In this document: piece after piece, positions 12,139 to 24,234 of the stretch | Layout of the letters: each line of letters begins with the position of its first letter | How positions within the stretch are numbered: the stretch's first letter is position 1 | Assembly (NCBI RefSeq): GCF_963583255.1 | Contig: NC_084803.1 | Span: 8,360,238-8,424,237, forward strand | DNA from: Pyrus communis | Lineage: Eukaryota; Streptophyta; Magnoliopsida; Rosales; Rosaceae | DNA: 64,000 bases | Direction of reading: 5' to 3' | The notes under the pieces: model-generated | Told to the model about the DNA's origin: nothing | The model's input: only the letters and a program-made list of their open reading frames with translations | Databases searched by the model: none | Translations under genes and position numbers: made by a program

Positions 12139-13082
12139 CAGACACTTGTATTGACATATTGTGGAAGAGCAAGAGTTGATTGTGTAAAAGAACAAAGTTT
12201 ACACCGAGAAACTGAGAGATGCCACTTACCAAAGCCACGTGAACTTTCTGCAATTCTGCATATGCAACTTTCCAGGACAAAAATCAAAACAGAAACATAA
12301 AGCTTATGTTGGAGAGATTTTTCTCCGTGCATGGACCACCGGCATATCTCATATGTCATTATATAATTGGAACGACGTTCAAAAGAAAAACTTATCTTTA
12401 TTTGAATAATGATATATAGTGTATTACTGTATTATCATATATTTCGAGCATATTGAAAACCTCTCTTTATAATGAGCACATGTAAGTGAATCTTATAGAA
12501 ATAACTTCTAGGATGTCCAATCAATTGAGGTTCAAATGAGATAAAGCTTATCTTAAATTATATGATTATGATAACTCTCACACTAAATACAATCCATATT
12601 TTATTGAACCACAAGAATAAGTACATGAAGTTTCATAGTTTTGTGATATATACCTTGCCAATGACGTGGTTGCCCGCATATGTTTTTCTACTCTCATATA
12701 TACAATTAATAGGAATGTTAATAATCTTTTTATTTTACCTTTTCGGCTTTATTTCTCATGTTCCAATATTGCATGATAATAAACTGTCTAATTTTTTTAT
12801 ACATTGCCCTTGAAAGATAATCTCTACAAATATTAACTAATATTCGAAACTATTTAGTCATATAACAATATTTAGTAAATAAATAAATTATGTTTCTCAC
12901 TTAAAATTACCGATAATCAAACGGTTCAATAATTTATATTTTGGTTGAATTTTTTAGAGTTGATATTTAAATTGTGATTTAAAAATTAGACCGTTCCAAT
13001 CATCAACTAAAATTGCTACAAAAATATTAAAAGAATAACTAAGAATGTCAAGTGAAAAGTTTGCTAGCATCCTATTTAATTA

Positions 13083-13253
13083 AGGGTAATGATAAGTAGA
13101 TTAAATTTGTAGACGAAATTTTGGAAAATAAATGACATGGAAGTTGATGATTGATTTATTACTTAATCGTTGACAAACGTGCTCATTCATATTGGTGACG
13201 CATCATTTAATTTACAAATTTGTCTCTGAATTTAATCTTCTTAGCATTACCCT
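13083..13253. mobile_element. Palindromic MITE in the ABCG5-like promoter
   Basis: The inverted ends AGGGTAATG...CATTACCCT are matched imperfectly further inward (AGATTAAATTTGTAGAC against GTCTCTGAATTTAATCT). Flanks are TTAATTA and CTAATTA, a possible 7-bp target duplication with one mismatch. No ORF. It lies about 285 bp upstream of the ABCG5-like start codon, so it could affect expression. Confidence 0.6.
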
Positions 13254-13444
13254 CTAATTAATCACTTTGCAATACTCATATCCTATCCATGTATTTTACA
13301 GGTTAGAAGAGAAGATAAAAAAATTAGAGGAAAAATTAGAAAACATAAATTAGGAAAAAGAAACAACAAAGCAATGTAGTGGCTAGCTGGAACCCTTGTT
13401 TACCCAAAAAAAGAAAAAAAAAAGAAAAAAAAAAACTGGAACCT

Positions 13445-13452
13445 TATATTTA
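13445..13452 (+). promoter_or_regulatory. TATA box of the ABCG5-like gene
   Basis: TATATTTA lies 86 bp before the start codon and is followed by an A- and GA-rich leader. Position and sequence fit a plant TATA box with a short 5' UTR. Confidence 0.5.
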
Positions 13453-13537
13453 GCACTGAGCTGAGCTTTGCAGAGACAAACAGGAAGTAAAGAAAAAACA
13501 GAGAGGCAAACAAGAGAGAGAGCTCTTGAAATTTTCA

Positions 13538-15556
13538 ATGAAGAAACAAGGCAGTGAGATTGAGGCAGTAGGCATCTCCTACAAGATTAATCACACACCC
13601 CACCGCAACTTCTTCAACATCTTCAGCCAAAACAAACAACCTGCTTCTGCTTCTGCTTGTGCTGCAAAAGTGGCTGTAGTAGCAGTTGAGGATGATGGAA
13701 GATCATCGAGAGGAAGAGCAGGAGGAGTTGGTGGGCAAGAAGTCCTCAAGGACGTCAACTTGCGAGCAAGGCCATGGGAGATCCTCGCCATTGTTGGTCC
13801 CAGTGGAGCTGGTAAATCTTCCCTCCTTGAGATTCTCGCCGGCAAACTCACCCCGCACGGCGGTTCCGTTTTCGTCAACCAAAAGCCTCTCCGCCAACCC
13901 TACTTCAACAAGGTCTCCGGCTACGTCACCCAAAAGGACACCTTATTTCCTTTGCTTACAGTCGAAGAAACCCTAATGTTCAGCGCCAAGCTCAGGCTCA
14001 GGGTTTCTCCCCTTGAGCTCAGCTCCCGCGTCAAGGCCTTAATCAACGAGCTCGGCCTCGCCCAAGTCGCCGCCGCCAGAGTCGGAGACGACAGAGTTCG
14101 GGGGATCTCCGGCGGAGAGAGGCGGCGTGTCTCCATCGGAGTCGACGTCATCCACGACCCCGAAGTGCTCATCCTCGACGAGCCCACTTCCGGGCTTGAC
14201 AGCACCTCCGCCCTTCAGATCATTGACATGCTCAAGACCATGGCTGAGACCAGGGGCAGAACCGTCATTCTGAGCATTCATCAGCCGGGATTCAGAATTG
14301 TGAAGCTCTTCAACTCAATCCTTTTGCTGGCCAACGGCTCCGTCCTCCACCACGGCACCGTCGATCATCTCGGCCTCAACTTAAGGCTCATGGGGTTGGA
14401 GCTCCCTCTTCATGTCAACGTCGTCGAGTTTGCAATCGACTCCATCGAAACCATTCAACAACAACACCATTCGGCACCACACAATAATATTCTTGTTCTT
14501 GATCGTCAAAGTCGAACTGGTAAGCTGACTCTGCAGCAGCTGTTTCAACAATCGAAGACCAATAATAGTAATGCCGGTGGCGGAGGCGGAGGAGGAGTGG
14601 TGCCACTTGAAGTTGACGACGATAAAATCACCAGTAATGAAGTTTTTCCCGATTTGGATTTTACTAATTCGAGACTGCGAGAGACGATGATCCTGAGTCA
14701 TAGGTTCTCGAAGAACATATTCCGAACAAAGGAGCTGTTCGCGTGCCGGACAATTCAGATGCTCGCCTCCGGACTAGTTCTAGGCTCCATCTTTTACGAC
14801 CTCAAAGACGATCTCACCGGAGCCGAGGAAAGGGTAGGTCTATTCGCATTCATTTTAACGTTTTTGCTGTCGTGCACGACGGAAGCACTGCCGATATTTC
14901 TTCAAGAGAGGGAGATTCTGATGAAGGAGACTTGTTGCGGAAGCTACAGGGTCTCGTCTTACGCCATCGCCAACGGATTGGTTTACCTGCCCTTTCTACT
15001 AATCCTGGCCGTCCTTTTCACTCTGCCGCTGTACTGGCTGGTCGGACTCAACCCTAACTTCACGGCCTTCTTCCATTTCTTGTTGTTGATATGGTTGATA
15101 TTATACACTGCGAATTCCGTGGTGGTGTGTTTCAGTGCACTCGTGCCTAATTTCATCGTGGGAAACTCGGTCATTGCCGGCGTCATGGGGTCTTTCTTTC
15201 TCTTCTCCGGTTACTTCATCTCCAAGCATGAGATTCCCGGGTACTGGATTTTCATGCACTACATATCGCTGTTCAAGTATCCGTTCGAAGGGTTTCTGAT
15301 AAACGAGTTCTCAGGGTCGGACAAGTGCTTGGAGTATTTCTTTGGGAGGTGTATGGTGACGGGAGAAGAAGTTCTCAGAGATGAAGGGTATGGGGAGGAG
15401 AGCCGGTGGAGGAATGTGGCGGTCATGGTCTGCTTCGTCTTGTTTTACAGGTTTATTTCTTATGTCATTCTTAGATGCAGATGTCGATGCTCCCAGTCCC
15501 AAAGGGGCTTCAAACCTACTCCTCCTCCTACCCTCACTGCAACTCCTTTTCTTTAA
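13538..15556 (+). CDS. ABCG5: ABC transporter G family, half-size (ABCG5-like)
   Basis: Intronless 672-residue half transporter of the WBC type, one nucleotide-binding domain followed by one membrane domain. It must dimerise to work. Relatives move lipids or hormones across the plasma membrane; the substrate here is not shown by sequence. Walker A GPSGAGKS is at residues 87-94, the signature ISGGERRR at 190-197 and Walker B VLILDEP near 211-217, followed by STSALQIIDML and the H-loop SIHQPG. The C-terminal half has about six hydrophobic segments and conserved phrases RTKELFACRTIQML, FLQEREILMKET and FLFSGYFISKHEIPGYWIF. Overall wording is closest to Arabidopsis ABCG5 as I remember it. A Gly run (GGGGGGG) and Asn/Gln-rich linker between the domains is less conserved. 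Start is the ATG at 13538, with MKKQGSEIEA matching the family N-terminus. Confidence 0.93.
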   Translation: MKKQGSEIEAVGISYKINHTPHRNFFNIFSQNKQPASASACAAKVAVVAVEDDGRSSRGRAGGVGGQEVLKDVNLRARPWEILAIVGPSGAGKSSLLEILAGKLTPHGGSVFVNQKPLRQPYFNKVSGYVTQKDTLFPLLTVEETLMFSAKLRLRVSPLELSSRVKALINELGLAQVAAARVGDDRVRGISGGERRRVSIGVDVIHDPEVLILDEPTSGLDSTSALQIIDMLKTMAETRGRTVILSIHQPGFRIVKLFNSILLLANGSVLHHGTVDHLGLNLRLMGLELPLHVNVVEFAIDSIETIQQQHHSAPHNNILVLDRQSRTGKLTLQQLFQQSKTNNSNAGGGGGGGVVPLEVDDDKITSNEVFPDLDFTNSRLRETMILSHRFSKNIFRTKELFACRTIQMLASGLVLGSIFYDLKDDLTGAEERVGLFAFILTFLLSCTTEALPIFLQEREILMKETCCGSYRVSSYAIANGLVYLPFLLILAVLFTLPLYWLVGLNPNFTAFFHFLLLIWLILYTANSVVVCFSALVPNFIVGNSVIAGVMGSFFLFSGYFISKHEIPGYWIFMHYISLFKYPFEGFLINEFSGSDKCLEYFFGRCMVTGEEVLRDEGYGEESRWRNVAVMVCFVLFYRFISYVILRCRCRCSQSQRGFKPTPPPTLTATPFL

Positions 15557-15568
15557 CTAGTAATTGTA

Positions 15569-15572
<4 letters not shown>

Positions 15573-15603
<31 letters not shown>
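15573..15603. repeat. (AT)n microsatellite
   Basis: About 15 AT units directly after the ABCG5-like stop codon, probably in its 3' UTR. Confidence 0.9.
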
Positions 15604-15606
<3 letters not shown>

Positions 15607-15628
15607 TGTATTATTTTGTGCTCACTCA

Positions 15629-15632
<4 letters not shown>

Positions 15633-15668
<36 letters not shown>
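15633..15668. repeat. (TC)n microsatellite
   Basis: Eighteen TC units, 30 bp after the preceding AT tract, together forming a compound microsatellite. Confidence 0.9.
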
Positions 15669-15671
<3 letters not shown>

Positions 15672-16407
15672 TTCTTTTTCTCTCTGATCACGAGTGTGAT
15701 ATGGATGATGGTTCACAATTCACATGTCTTTGGAATTTAGTAGTTTGAGATGAGATAGCATCCCAAGAAGAAAATATCGCTTCATAAGAAACAAAAATGA
15801 AGGAGCGACCTCAAGCTAACATGGCTCCTTGTTCTACAAGGATCAAGAGATGGACGTCTATCGTATACAATCTTACTTTAGCTTTGCAAAGAAGCTGTTT
15901 CCACGACTCGAACCAGTAACGTTTTGCCCACAAAGGAGCAACAAAAATTAAGAAGCAAAATATGCATAACATCCTGTAACAACTGTAATAACATCCATTT
16001 GAAAAGTTGCCACTAAAAAGCAACAAGGTGCCAATAGCATAAGCTGCATAGTCAACAAAATATGCACGACTAGTGCCAACTTGCTACGAATCGAAAAAAA
16101 AATTCCTCATTATATTAGCAGCAACTCGTACTGTGATGGTACAATACACGGTACAACAGGCAGAGTCGAGCGTACAATTCTTGCTCTCCCTCTGTATATT
16201 TTTCGTCATATGAATAACACCTATATGAACAACTAGAATTCGATTCAGCGGGAAATGGATTCGCAATTGGTGCTTCACCTTATATTCTATCAAACGCTGA
16301 AACTTACAAAACAAAAGGAATTTCATACCAGATAAAACAATTGGCCTTCTTATCAGACCATGAAGAATATCGGATTTGGTTATACGACGTGGCAAGGCCG
16401 CCGCCTC

Positions 16408-18467
16408 CTATATCTGCGCAACAAGGAGTTCATTCCATGCATCTGGAATTCCAGGTAAGCACCAGTGTAAGCAATCATTTGTGCCTGCATTTCCTTTTCC
16501 TCTAATGGTATAGTGGGATATGTGACCTTCGTCTCTCAATTGAGAAATGGCAGTTATATCCAGTAACTTTACTTTTGTACCTTTCAAAGCACCCTCGATC
16601 ACTGAATCACTGGATCCTTCCTGGACTACTTCACTTCCTCCTACCAACGGAGTAGTATTGTCGCAGGTACCCCCAGTATTCCAGTCACCATTGAAGAAAT
16701 GCCTTGGTGAAATAGTCCGAAAGAAAGCTTTTAGGCGGGGATGTGATGGTAGTTGTGAATCAACCCACCTGGCAATACTGTACACAGTAAAATTCTTAGC
16801 ATTCCCAATTTCTGCACGCTTCTTGTCTTGATTGGGCTTTCCATTTACATACATTACCCACCGGTTACCATTAATCTTTCCCCTATTCCAATGATGCCCT
16901 GTATTAAGAACCAGCACATCAAACCGGTGAAGGTATTGTCTCAAGAAAGCTGGGGGACGATCCAAATGCATGGCAATATCACTGGCTCGGTCTGAGATGT
17001 TAAGGGGCACTAGATCACACAGGCTTGCTGACCAATAATATAAGATAGTGGTATTGGTGTTAGAGAATCGATAAGCCCAGCCATCAGGACGAATGGCTCC
17101 CCGACGTTTGACAAGGCCATATTCCTTTCCGACATTCTCAACTTCGGGGCTTTCTTCTCCGCCAGTTGTCATACACATCAAAGACTGGAACTGCTGTCTA
17201 CCCAATGAATCTCCTATGAAAGCAATCGTTTTGTCCTGCATCCTGAAGGGCACATTCACATTTAGAAGACAGACCACAGCATGATAAGCCATTTCTCTGT
17301 ATTGCACCAAATCTCAAATTCGGGAGACCAATGGTCCATATTGTTGAAAGGATTTAGAAGTAAGATCGTATGAAATGATTCATTCACGACTCAGGGAATA
17401 TTCTAGACTTCTAGTTGAAAATTTTAGGTGTGCTTGAAGTGGAAACCAAGGGAAATTATATGGTTTCAGTCCAAAATTCAAATAAGTTCAGACAGAAAAG
17501 AATTACCTTCTCAAGAATGCAGAGCGTTCAAAATCTGGTATTCCACAATTTGCTGGCTTCCATCGGTAACCCTCAAAAGAAAAATCTGTTCGTTGTGTCA
17601 ATCTACACGCCCACATTTCTGATAACCACTGCTTACATTTAAACCCAGAATATAAAGGGTGCCTGCTGTCTGCAACCCATCTACCCTTGGCATAATCACA
17701 CACTGCATTGGTGAAAACTCCACAAGCTTAGGAAACATTGAACCATGAAACACGAGATGATAAATCTGAGAAATGGAAACCTTTCAACATAGCAGAGAAA
17801 CAGCGTAAACAACAACTCTACAGATGGATAAGACTTTCCGGTGAAAAAATATATGCATAATGTATTTATATGTGAACTTCAACATAGTTTAATTGAACAA
17901 CTCTGCCATTACTATTGCAGTGAATTATTCAACAGGAGTCAAAATTTACAAGAGTCAACGACTCAAGTGACACAAAACGAGAGCAAACCACTCAAGTGAT
18001 GAAAACAAGAGTAAACCACTCAAGTGATGCAAAACAAGAGTAAATGACTCAAGTGATGCAAAGCAAGAGTAAACGACTCAAGTGACATAAAACTGAGAAT
18101 TCTCATGTTCAAGAAAGTGCTAGGTTAAAATTTGGTTCGGAACACTTTCACCCAAGTGTTTCTTAGATCCTTCATATCAAACAAATTCTTCAATCTTCTC
18201 TTCAATAGAAACAATCCAATAAGCAACAGGTATTATGCAATTGATGGCTTGACACAACTTTATGTCGTTCTAAACCATAACAAGATATGTTAAGAGTGAA
18301 ATCATTTTTTCACTTGTCCGTGAAATACATGGTACTATCTTTTAACTATTTATTTGTTTTTCTTTTTTCCCCTCTAAAATTTATCTCCATTCATAATATC
18401 TCCAAGACCTCCTTCCGCCGAAGTTGATTTGGTTAAAATTAAATGTAGCAGCCTTTTCCATACCATT

Positions 18468-18517
<50 letters not shown>

Positions 18518-21233
18518 GTTTTAGGGCATCTTTTAATCATGCAGTACCAAACCTCAAATCAGATCTCATACTGTGGTAACATTGGACCTCATCAGATTAC
18601 CACTTTAAAAGTAAAGCCAATTTATATTTTGAAGAATTAGTTGCCACTAAGCCCAGAAAAGTTTGCTTTCGACTTTGTGCACAAAGAAAAAAGAATATGA
18701 AAGGAGAGATTACTATTTCACTTTTGGGGGATCATCAATCCATAAAACTGATTCACACACTGGTAAGGAATAGGGTTGGCATGTATCCAACCAGTAAGAC
18801 AATCAAACAAGGCAAAGAATATATATCTTCAAGGACATTAGCTAGAGCAGGACAAGGTATATAATAATATGTAAATGTTATGTGCCTAACCAGAATTAGG
18901 TTCAGCCTGACCAGTTTCCATAAACACCACTTATAAATATAATTTTCAACAAACATCAATAAGAATACAATCATTCCATGTCAAATGAGCTATTGGCGTG
19001 AAATCATCATGGTAAACTGACCGGCCAATCATTACTGTATACAATTTTTTTTAATAAGAAATACAATTCAGAGAGACAGATTTAATGTACTATTATATTC
19101 TATGGGACCCCTCATTGCATAGTAGTCCATGAGCAATAAAACAATAAGATAACTGTAATTACCTACAAAAGTTAACAATAATGAAGCTTACAGCCCTATG
19201 AGAAAGGAAGCTATACCTTTAGTTTGGAAAGATGTCGCATTCCCATTACTTTCTTGCATTCCAGGAGAGAATGCATACATAGAATCTATTGGGGCAGTGC
19301 CAAACTTTTCTACTACTTTTGTATCTTCTGCTGTATTCAAATGTAAATCCTTCCCTTTAATATTTCCATTTGTCTTCATAGGTTTGGAGGAATTATTTGA
19401 GAAGTCCCCAAAAAAATCTGAATAAAAAATGAAAAAAAAATCATCAGCTCGCAGGTATAAGATGAGGTCAGTCCTTTCAGCATTGAAGACGAAGATACTA
19501 GTTCATTTCAAAAGACAGTAAAACAACAAGGGAAGAACATGAGTGGTCAAGAACAACACTATAAAAGAAAACACAAAAAAGTTACCAAAAAACTAAAAGT
19601 AGACACAGCCATCCAGACTAAAGAACTCCAGCCTGCCAGTCACGCCAATATACTAGAAAAGGAGACGTGCTTAAACTCCTTAGAAACAGAAGCCCAAAAG
19701 GCTGACCAAAACTGAACTCCTTTCAGCGCTGTCTGAAGAGGCAGGCAAAACTAGTGATAAATAGCTGAAACAGCAGCCTTCAATCACTTAGCAGACATTT
19801 TAGCATTTACTAATGAGGTCAACTAGTGAGCCTTAGATCCTAATTACTTTGACAGATAAGAAAGTTAGCATTTACTATAGCTTTCAAGAGTCGTTTAGTA
19901 AACAAATAACCACGAATCCTGTCATTCTCATATCTTCATTTGGCTTTTCCTTCAGCACTGACCAACTAGACAGGAAAAACATTATTTCATCTCACCCTAA
20001 TTTGTGATATTTTCATGCAAGCAATAGTTATCTACATATCCCGAATAGCCACCAAAGTTCACCCATCATCCTATCCTAATTCTGACTTTTTTCTATAATA
20101 AACAAGCTTTTTGACATTTATTTTATCCTTATGTCAATTTCACTTGCACAGAAAATAAGTTTCTAAAAACCTGTGAGTTTCTCCAAAGAATAGTCACTAG
20201 AGTACTATAACAATCATGTCATGTGCAGTCCAGCCATTCATTATTATATATCACAGATGAATCATGGATGAAATAAAATAAAAACCGCACTCAGGTACTT
20301 CATGGCCATCACTTTTCTTGCGTAATTTTATTGTCATATGCTATAAAATATTGTTTCCTCCATAAAAGATGCTAGTATGGGGAGTTAAATAGATTATCAA
20401 AATTTAAATAGGCAACATAAATAGGTAATGTTTTGGTACAGTTGCCTTCTCATTTCTTATAACTACTTTATAAGCTTTCTGCAGACAAGGAATCTTGTTT
20501 TCTTAGTGGTGTGGTATTATTAAAGGTGTGATCGCTGAAAATCATCACTAGATGATAGATCACATTAATTTTTCATTGCCTTCTCACATTATCTGGAAAG
20601 TACAGGATTTGAAAGACTGGACTAGGCAAGTAGATTCAGTTCTTAAGAGCAGCTATGTTGTACAAAAATGAAGTTATAAGTTTCTATGCTACTATAGTTT
20701 GGCAAATAGGCCGTGGCACATGGGACTCATGTTCAAATTAAAGAAGAGAACCCAAGTCCATGTTGCGAACAAAGTGTAGGCATAGCAGGCACAATACCAA
20801 CAGTATTAACATAATACGGCGGGCAATCTTGTCCCAAACATTAAACCAGATATTGGTCCAATTAAAAGATCAGGGTAATATACATCTTAAACTATTTCCA
20901 AATCCCAAGAACATTGTTCACCATTTTCTCTAAGCTAATCTCTAACGAATTTTCATGCACATTTTAACCCTTAATCGTCTCTTGTTATTTTGTTGCATAA
21001 ATGTACAAGAAAATATAAAAAGCTTGATTGGTAACAAAAAAGAGAAAAGATAACATGTGTTGATGGGGAAACAAACCTATGGAAGGCATTGGAAACCGCT
21101 GGTGCGGCAATAGTAGAGTATCAGCAAAAGGATTTTTCTCCCACGCCCAAAGTAATATTGTTGTCAATACAAGGGCAGCCAGAGTGAAAGAGATTGGTTT
21201 CCCAATCAATTTGTAGTTATATCCCCCTTTCAT
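16408..21233 (-). CDS. TBL: Protein trichome birefringence-like (wall polysaccharide O-acetyltransferase)
   Basis: Golgi type II membrane protein of the TBL/DUF231 family, whose studied members O-acetylate wall polysaccharides. Four coding exons on the minus strand (21233-21077, 19417-19217, 17702-17507, 17242-16408) join in frame to 462 residues. A signal anchor spans residues 14-31 ([18 protein letters not shown]). A Ser/Asn-rich stem follows. The PMR5N-type Cys domain begins with CDYAKGRWV near 121. The catalytic GDSL block [10 protein letters not shown] is at about 194-203, and the second block, DCLH (441-444), supplies the DxxH Asp and His. The start is the ATG before [10 protein letters not shown] because an in-frame stop lies upstream. 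Intron 2 (17703-19216) holds a 29-bp minisatellite and a (GA)n tract. A 5' UTR intron (21338-21832) is inferred. Which polysaccharide is modified cannot be read from sequence; wording resembles the TBL14-16 group, with less certainty. Confidence 0.92.
17937..18094. repeat. 29-bp minisatellite in TBL intron 2
   Basis: About 4.5 imperfect direct copies of a unit around ACTCAAGTGATGCAAAACAA, separated by GAGTAAA. Copies differ at a few positions (CCACTC, TGACTC, CGACTC). It lies wholly within the intron. Confidence 0.8.
18471..18510. repeat. (GA)n microsatellite in TBL intron 2
   Basis: Twenty uninterrupted GA units. Confidence 0.95.
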
Positions 21234-21337
21234 CTCCCAAGCAAAAGGCAATTGCTCGAAGTTTCGATAGCGGAACGCGATCAGCAAAACTCCATCAACC
21301 TTAAGCGTCTGATTGTTTAATTACTGGAGAGTTTCAG

Positions 21338-21904
21338 CTGCACGCAATGCAGAAAATGGAGAAAAATGAAATAAATAAATAATTAGAGGGAAGGGGAATT
21401 AAAGTCACAGGAAGAAATAAAACCCAGAAAAAGAATCAATTCACCAAGTGTTTTTTTTATTAATTTTGGAGGGAATGAATTAACAAAGTAATTAACTAAT
21501 TAGCATATATTTGGTAAAAAAATCCTGTATAAAACAGTCCAAAAAAAGAAAAGATAGATACAGATACAGAGAGGCACAGCATTCACACTACGAAACCAAA
21601 AGGTAACGGCAATAAACGAAATATGAGATGAACAGATGGAAAATTCAAACCCTAATTAGAGGAACGGAAGCCAAATCGAACCCTTAATTTCCCAGATTAA
21701 GGTAACGATCCACTGGCACAGGTAATTAACAGAAAACCAAAAACAAAAGGAATTGAACCTGATAGAGAAGTCCGCAGTACTCGGTTTTAGAAACATGGAA
21801 AGAAAAAGAGAAGGAAATAGGTGAATCAGTACCTCCTCGTTGCGTTGGTTGAGGCCATTTTTGCAGGCAATGTGAGTCGGCGAAGCATCTCTACCGACTA
21901 CCAT
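21338..21904 (-). promoter_or_regulatory. TBL 5' leader: inferred UTR intron and upstream ORF
   Basis: On the minus strand a donor (GAG|GTACTG at 21833/21832) and an acceptor (TGCAG ending at 21338) bound a probable 495-bp 5' UTR intron. The first exon contains an ATG at 21904 that opens a frame beginning MVVGRDASPTHIA. After the inferred splice this frame stops (TAA) before the main start codon, giving an upstream ORF of about 32 codons. It may damp translation. Transcript evidence is needed for the splice. Confidence 0.4.
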
Positions 21905-22141
21905 TCAACAGAGATCGCCACCGCAGACCACCACCCACCTTTTCCTTCCGATTGAAAAGCTCGGCTGTCACTCTCTCAGACTCTCACTCACCCTACCGTC
22001 AAAGGAAATTTGAATTGTGGTTAGAGAGAGTGTGAATTAATTAATTTAGACAATTTGCAGGGAAGGGAAGATGTAAGAGCAAAGCAATCAAAGAGAGAGA
22101 GATGACTGAAGAAAAAGAAAGGGATCGCAGCACATAGATGG

Positions 22142-22339
22142 GGACATGGATCCCCTTCGGATCCATTGGTCCGTATCCATCAAATACCGTGATTCGGACT
22201 ATTGAAATTTAATCTAACAGTTACAAACATGATATACTTTAAAAATTACAATAATTTTAATTATTAAATCAAATTTCAATAGTCAAAATTACGAGATTTG
22301 ATAGATTAGGACCAATGGATCCGGAGATGATCCATGTCC
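22142..22339. repeat. Foldback (palindromic) MITE, family A copy 2
   Basis: The ends GGACATGGATC and GATCCATGTCC are inverted, and the next block CGGATCCATTGGTCC pairs with GGACCAATGGATCCGG. Further in are TTGAAATTTAATCTAACA and its partner AAATCAAATTTCAA. No ORF. Related in the core to the elements at 2776-2941 and 56686-56888. Confidence 0.65.
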
Positions 22340-22716
22340 TATGATGGTGGAGACACTTCGGGATACATTTTTAATAAATTGATACGGATTATTTGTCCAT
22401 AATTCCAAATAGCAGCCACATTAGGTGTAATGTAATAATACATATCCTTTAGTTACGCGTTAGATTTGATTTTTCACAAGTGATATCTTTTTATTCTAAT
22501 CACTTATTTATTTTTCGTGTAATTGATAATTTAATGCTACAGATCTTTAAAGAAAAATCTCGCCATATTTGCTTGTTTGGTTTTTGTTTGGTTATATATT
22601 CATGGCGATGTTTGAACCAGGATTAATGGACATAATTATTCAATTTAAGTCTATGATAATAAAAATAAATAAATAATTAGTTTTCGGTCCCTAATTTCTA
22701 ATATTTATTGATTAAG

Positions 22717-23012
22717 ACTTTATCTTTTTTTTCTTTTTCTTTTTTTTGAATTGGAAGCGATATATTTATTAATCAAACTCATAAAGAGTTACAAATATAT
22801 TGGAATAAAAGCTCCTGAATAAGAATAGGAGGCTCCTCAAACCAAACTAAATTATTGCTACTATACAAAGCAAATTTCGCAAGCCAGTGTGCAACACCAT
22901 TACATAAGCGAAAGACATGAATAAACCTCACCATAGGGAAGTGGAAGCCAGATGTAGTACATCGTTCGCTATCATACCAATCGCCGATGAGTCTGACTAA
23001 GTCTGATTGAGA
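22717..23012 (-). mobile_element. 5'-truncated LINE (RNase H tail)
   Basis: Read on the minus strand, an open segment encodes NGVAHWLAKFALYSSNN followed by EEPP and a stop. This is the typical C-terminal end of the RNase H-like domain in plant LINE ORF2. It is followed by a short 3' UTR and an A-rich tail (plus-strand T-rich run near 22720-22748). The 5' part of the element is missing, as usual for LINE insertions. Confidence 0.7.
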
Positions 23013-24234
23013 GAATTTTGATCAAAGTCCCAAGTATTAATATATTAATGAATTACATGTAAGTTACATAATTTTTATAAAAAAATTAATAATTGATTTA
23101 AAGTTTTAATACTCACACCCTTTTACCATTTATTTGTGTATACGTCTAATTAATTTATAGTATATAAGTAAGTTTACGAGTATATATGACATAAAATCAC
23201 ATTAAACAAGATAAAATAGTATGTATGTACTCCTCTTTTTTAGTACAGAGTGCTAAAAAATCTAAGTCCAATTTACGCTCATGAAGTCTTGAAATTTTCA
23301 CTTTCTTTTGTTACAAAAGTTTGGAAGAATTTTTTTTTTTATGTCCAGAACAAGACTTGGTATACATGTTGTAATACAAATAGAGGGACATTGAAATTAT
23401 ATCTTCTTATCACTTATAACATGTAACATATAGTAAAAATCTCTCTAAAGTAATGCTCAGACTTGTGGCCAAGGGGAGGTTGAAATGCATTTGTGAGTTT
23501 TTCCGATCCCATAAATGGGTGGATAACCGTGGCTTGCCACCAGTTGTCCCTCTTTTTAAAAAAAAAAAATTATAAAAAATTATGGTCTCAACTTGAGACT
23601 AGTAATGCATAAGAATAAACTCCACATTGTGTACGTCATAACTTTTCTTGGTCCCCTCTTAAAAAATACACCTCTAAATAGTAATAATTGTCAATGAGTA
23701 CAAAAATATATTACAAATAAAAGTTTAAGATGAACGGAAATATTTTTAGTTGTTTGAGACAATACTTTAGTTTATAGAGCTATTTTCAAGTCTTTAAACT
23801 TGCGGTACATATGTGTAAGAAATAAATTATTTAATACTTAAGGAAATGTATTTAAATAATACAACATTCTTTAATAATAAAGGCGTTCATAAATAATATT
23901 TTTAACTACAACTATATTAAATAACAGCTCCCTAAAATAATAAAATTGTTTGGTCGCAATGACTATATAATAATGTTACTATATTGGCTTGTACGTCGGT
24001 CACAGATGAGAAATAGTATACGAAATCGAATACTATTTGTCGGTGCACGTAGCACGTCGTATTCTTCATTAGAATAAAAAAAAAAAATTTACACCGACAC
24101 ATTAGAGGAATCCCACTCATCTCCTCCTCAGTCATCATTCATTGATTGGGAATTACAACTTTCAGACTTGGACAGTTGGACCAATATGCCGTTTTAAATT
24201 GTTAGGAGAAATACCAAATGCATCATTTTCTTAA

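Larger units (their letters stand above)
9448..13537. other. Intergenic region between SRPRB and ABCG5-like gene
   Basis: No conserved coding sequence was recognised. It holds the SRPRB 3' UTR, a short inverted-repeat element (10341-10489), an orphan promoter-like block (10700-10825), a long (AT)n tract (12070-12132), a palindromic MITE (13083-13253) and the ABCG5-like promoter with a TATA motif at 13445. Short ORFs here lack recognisable homology to families I know. Confidence 0.7.
15557..16407. other. Convergent intergenic region, ABCG5-like and TBL 3' ends
   Basis: It holds two microsatellites and the 3' UTRs of the two convergent genes. No coding sequence or RNA gene is seen. Confidence 0.7.

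Noticed and set aside
17937..18094. CRISPR-like array
   Set aside because: Units are directly adjacent with no unique spacers, and this is an intron of a plant gene. It is a minisatellite.
23450..23570. Stretch with apparent coding-like composition near GGGTGGATAACCGTGG
   Set aside because: No reading frame or family could be recognised, so it is left unannotated.
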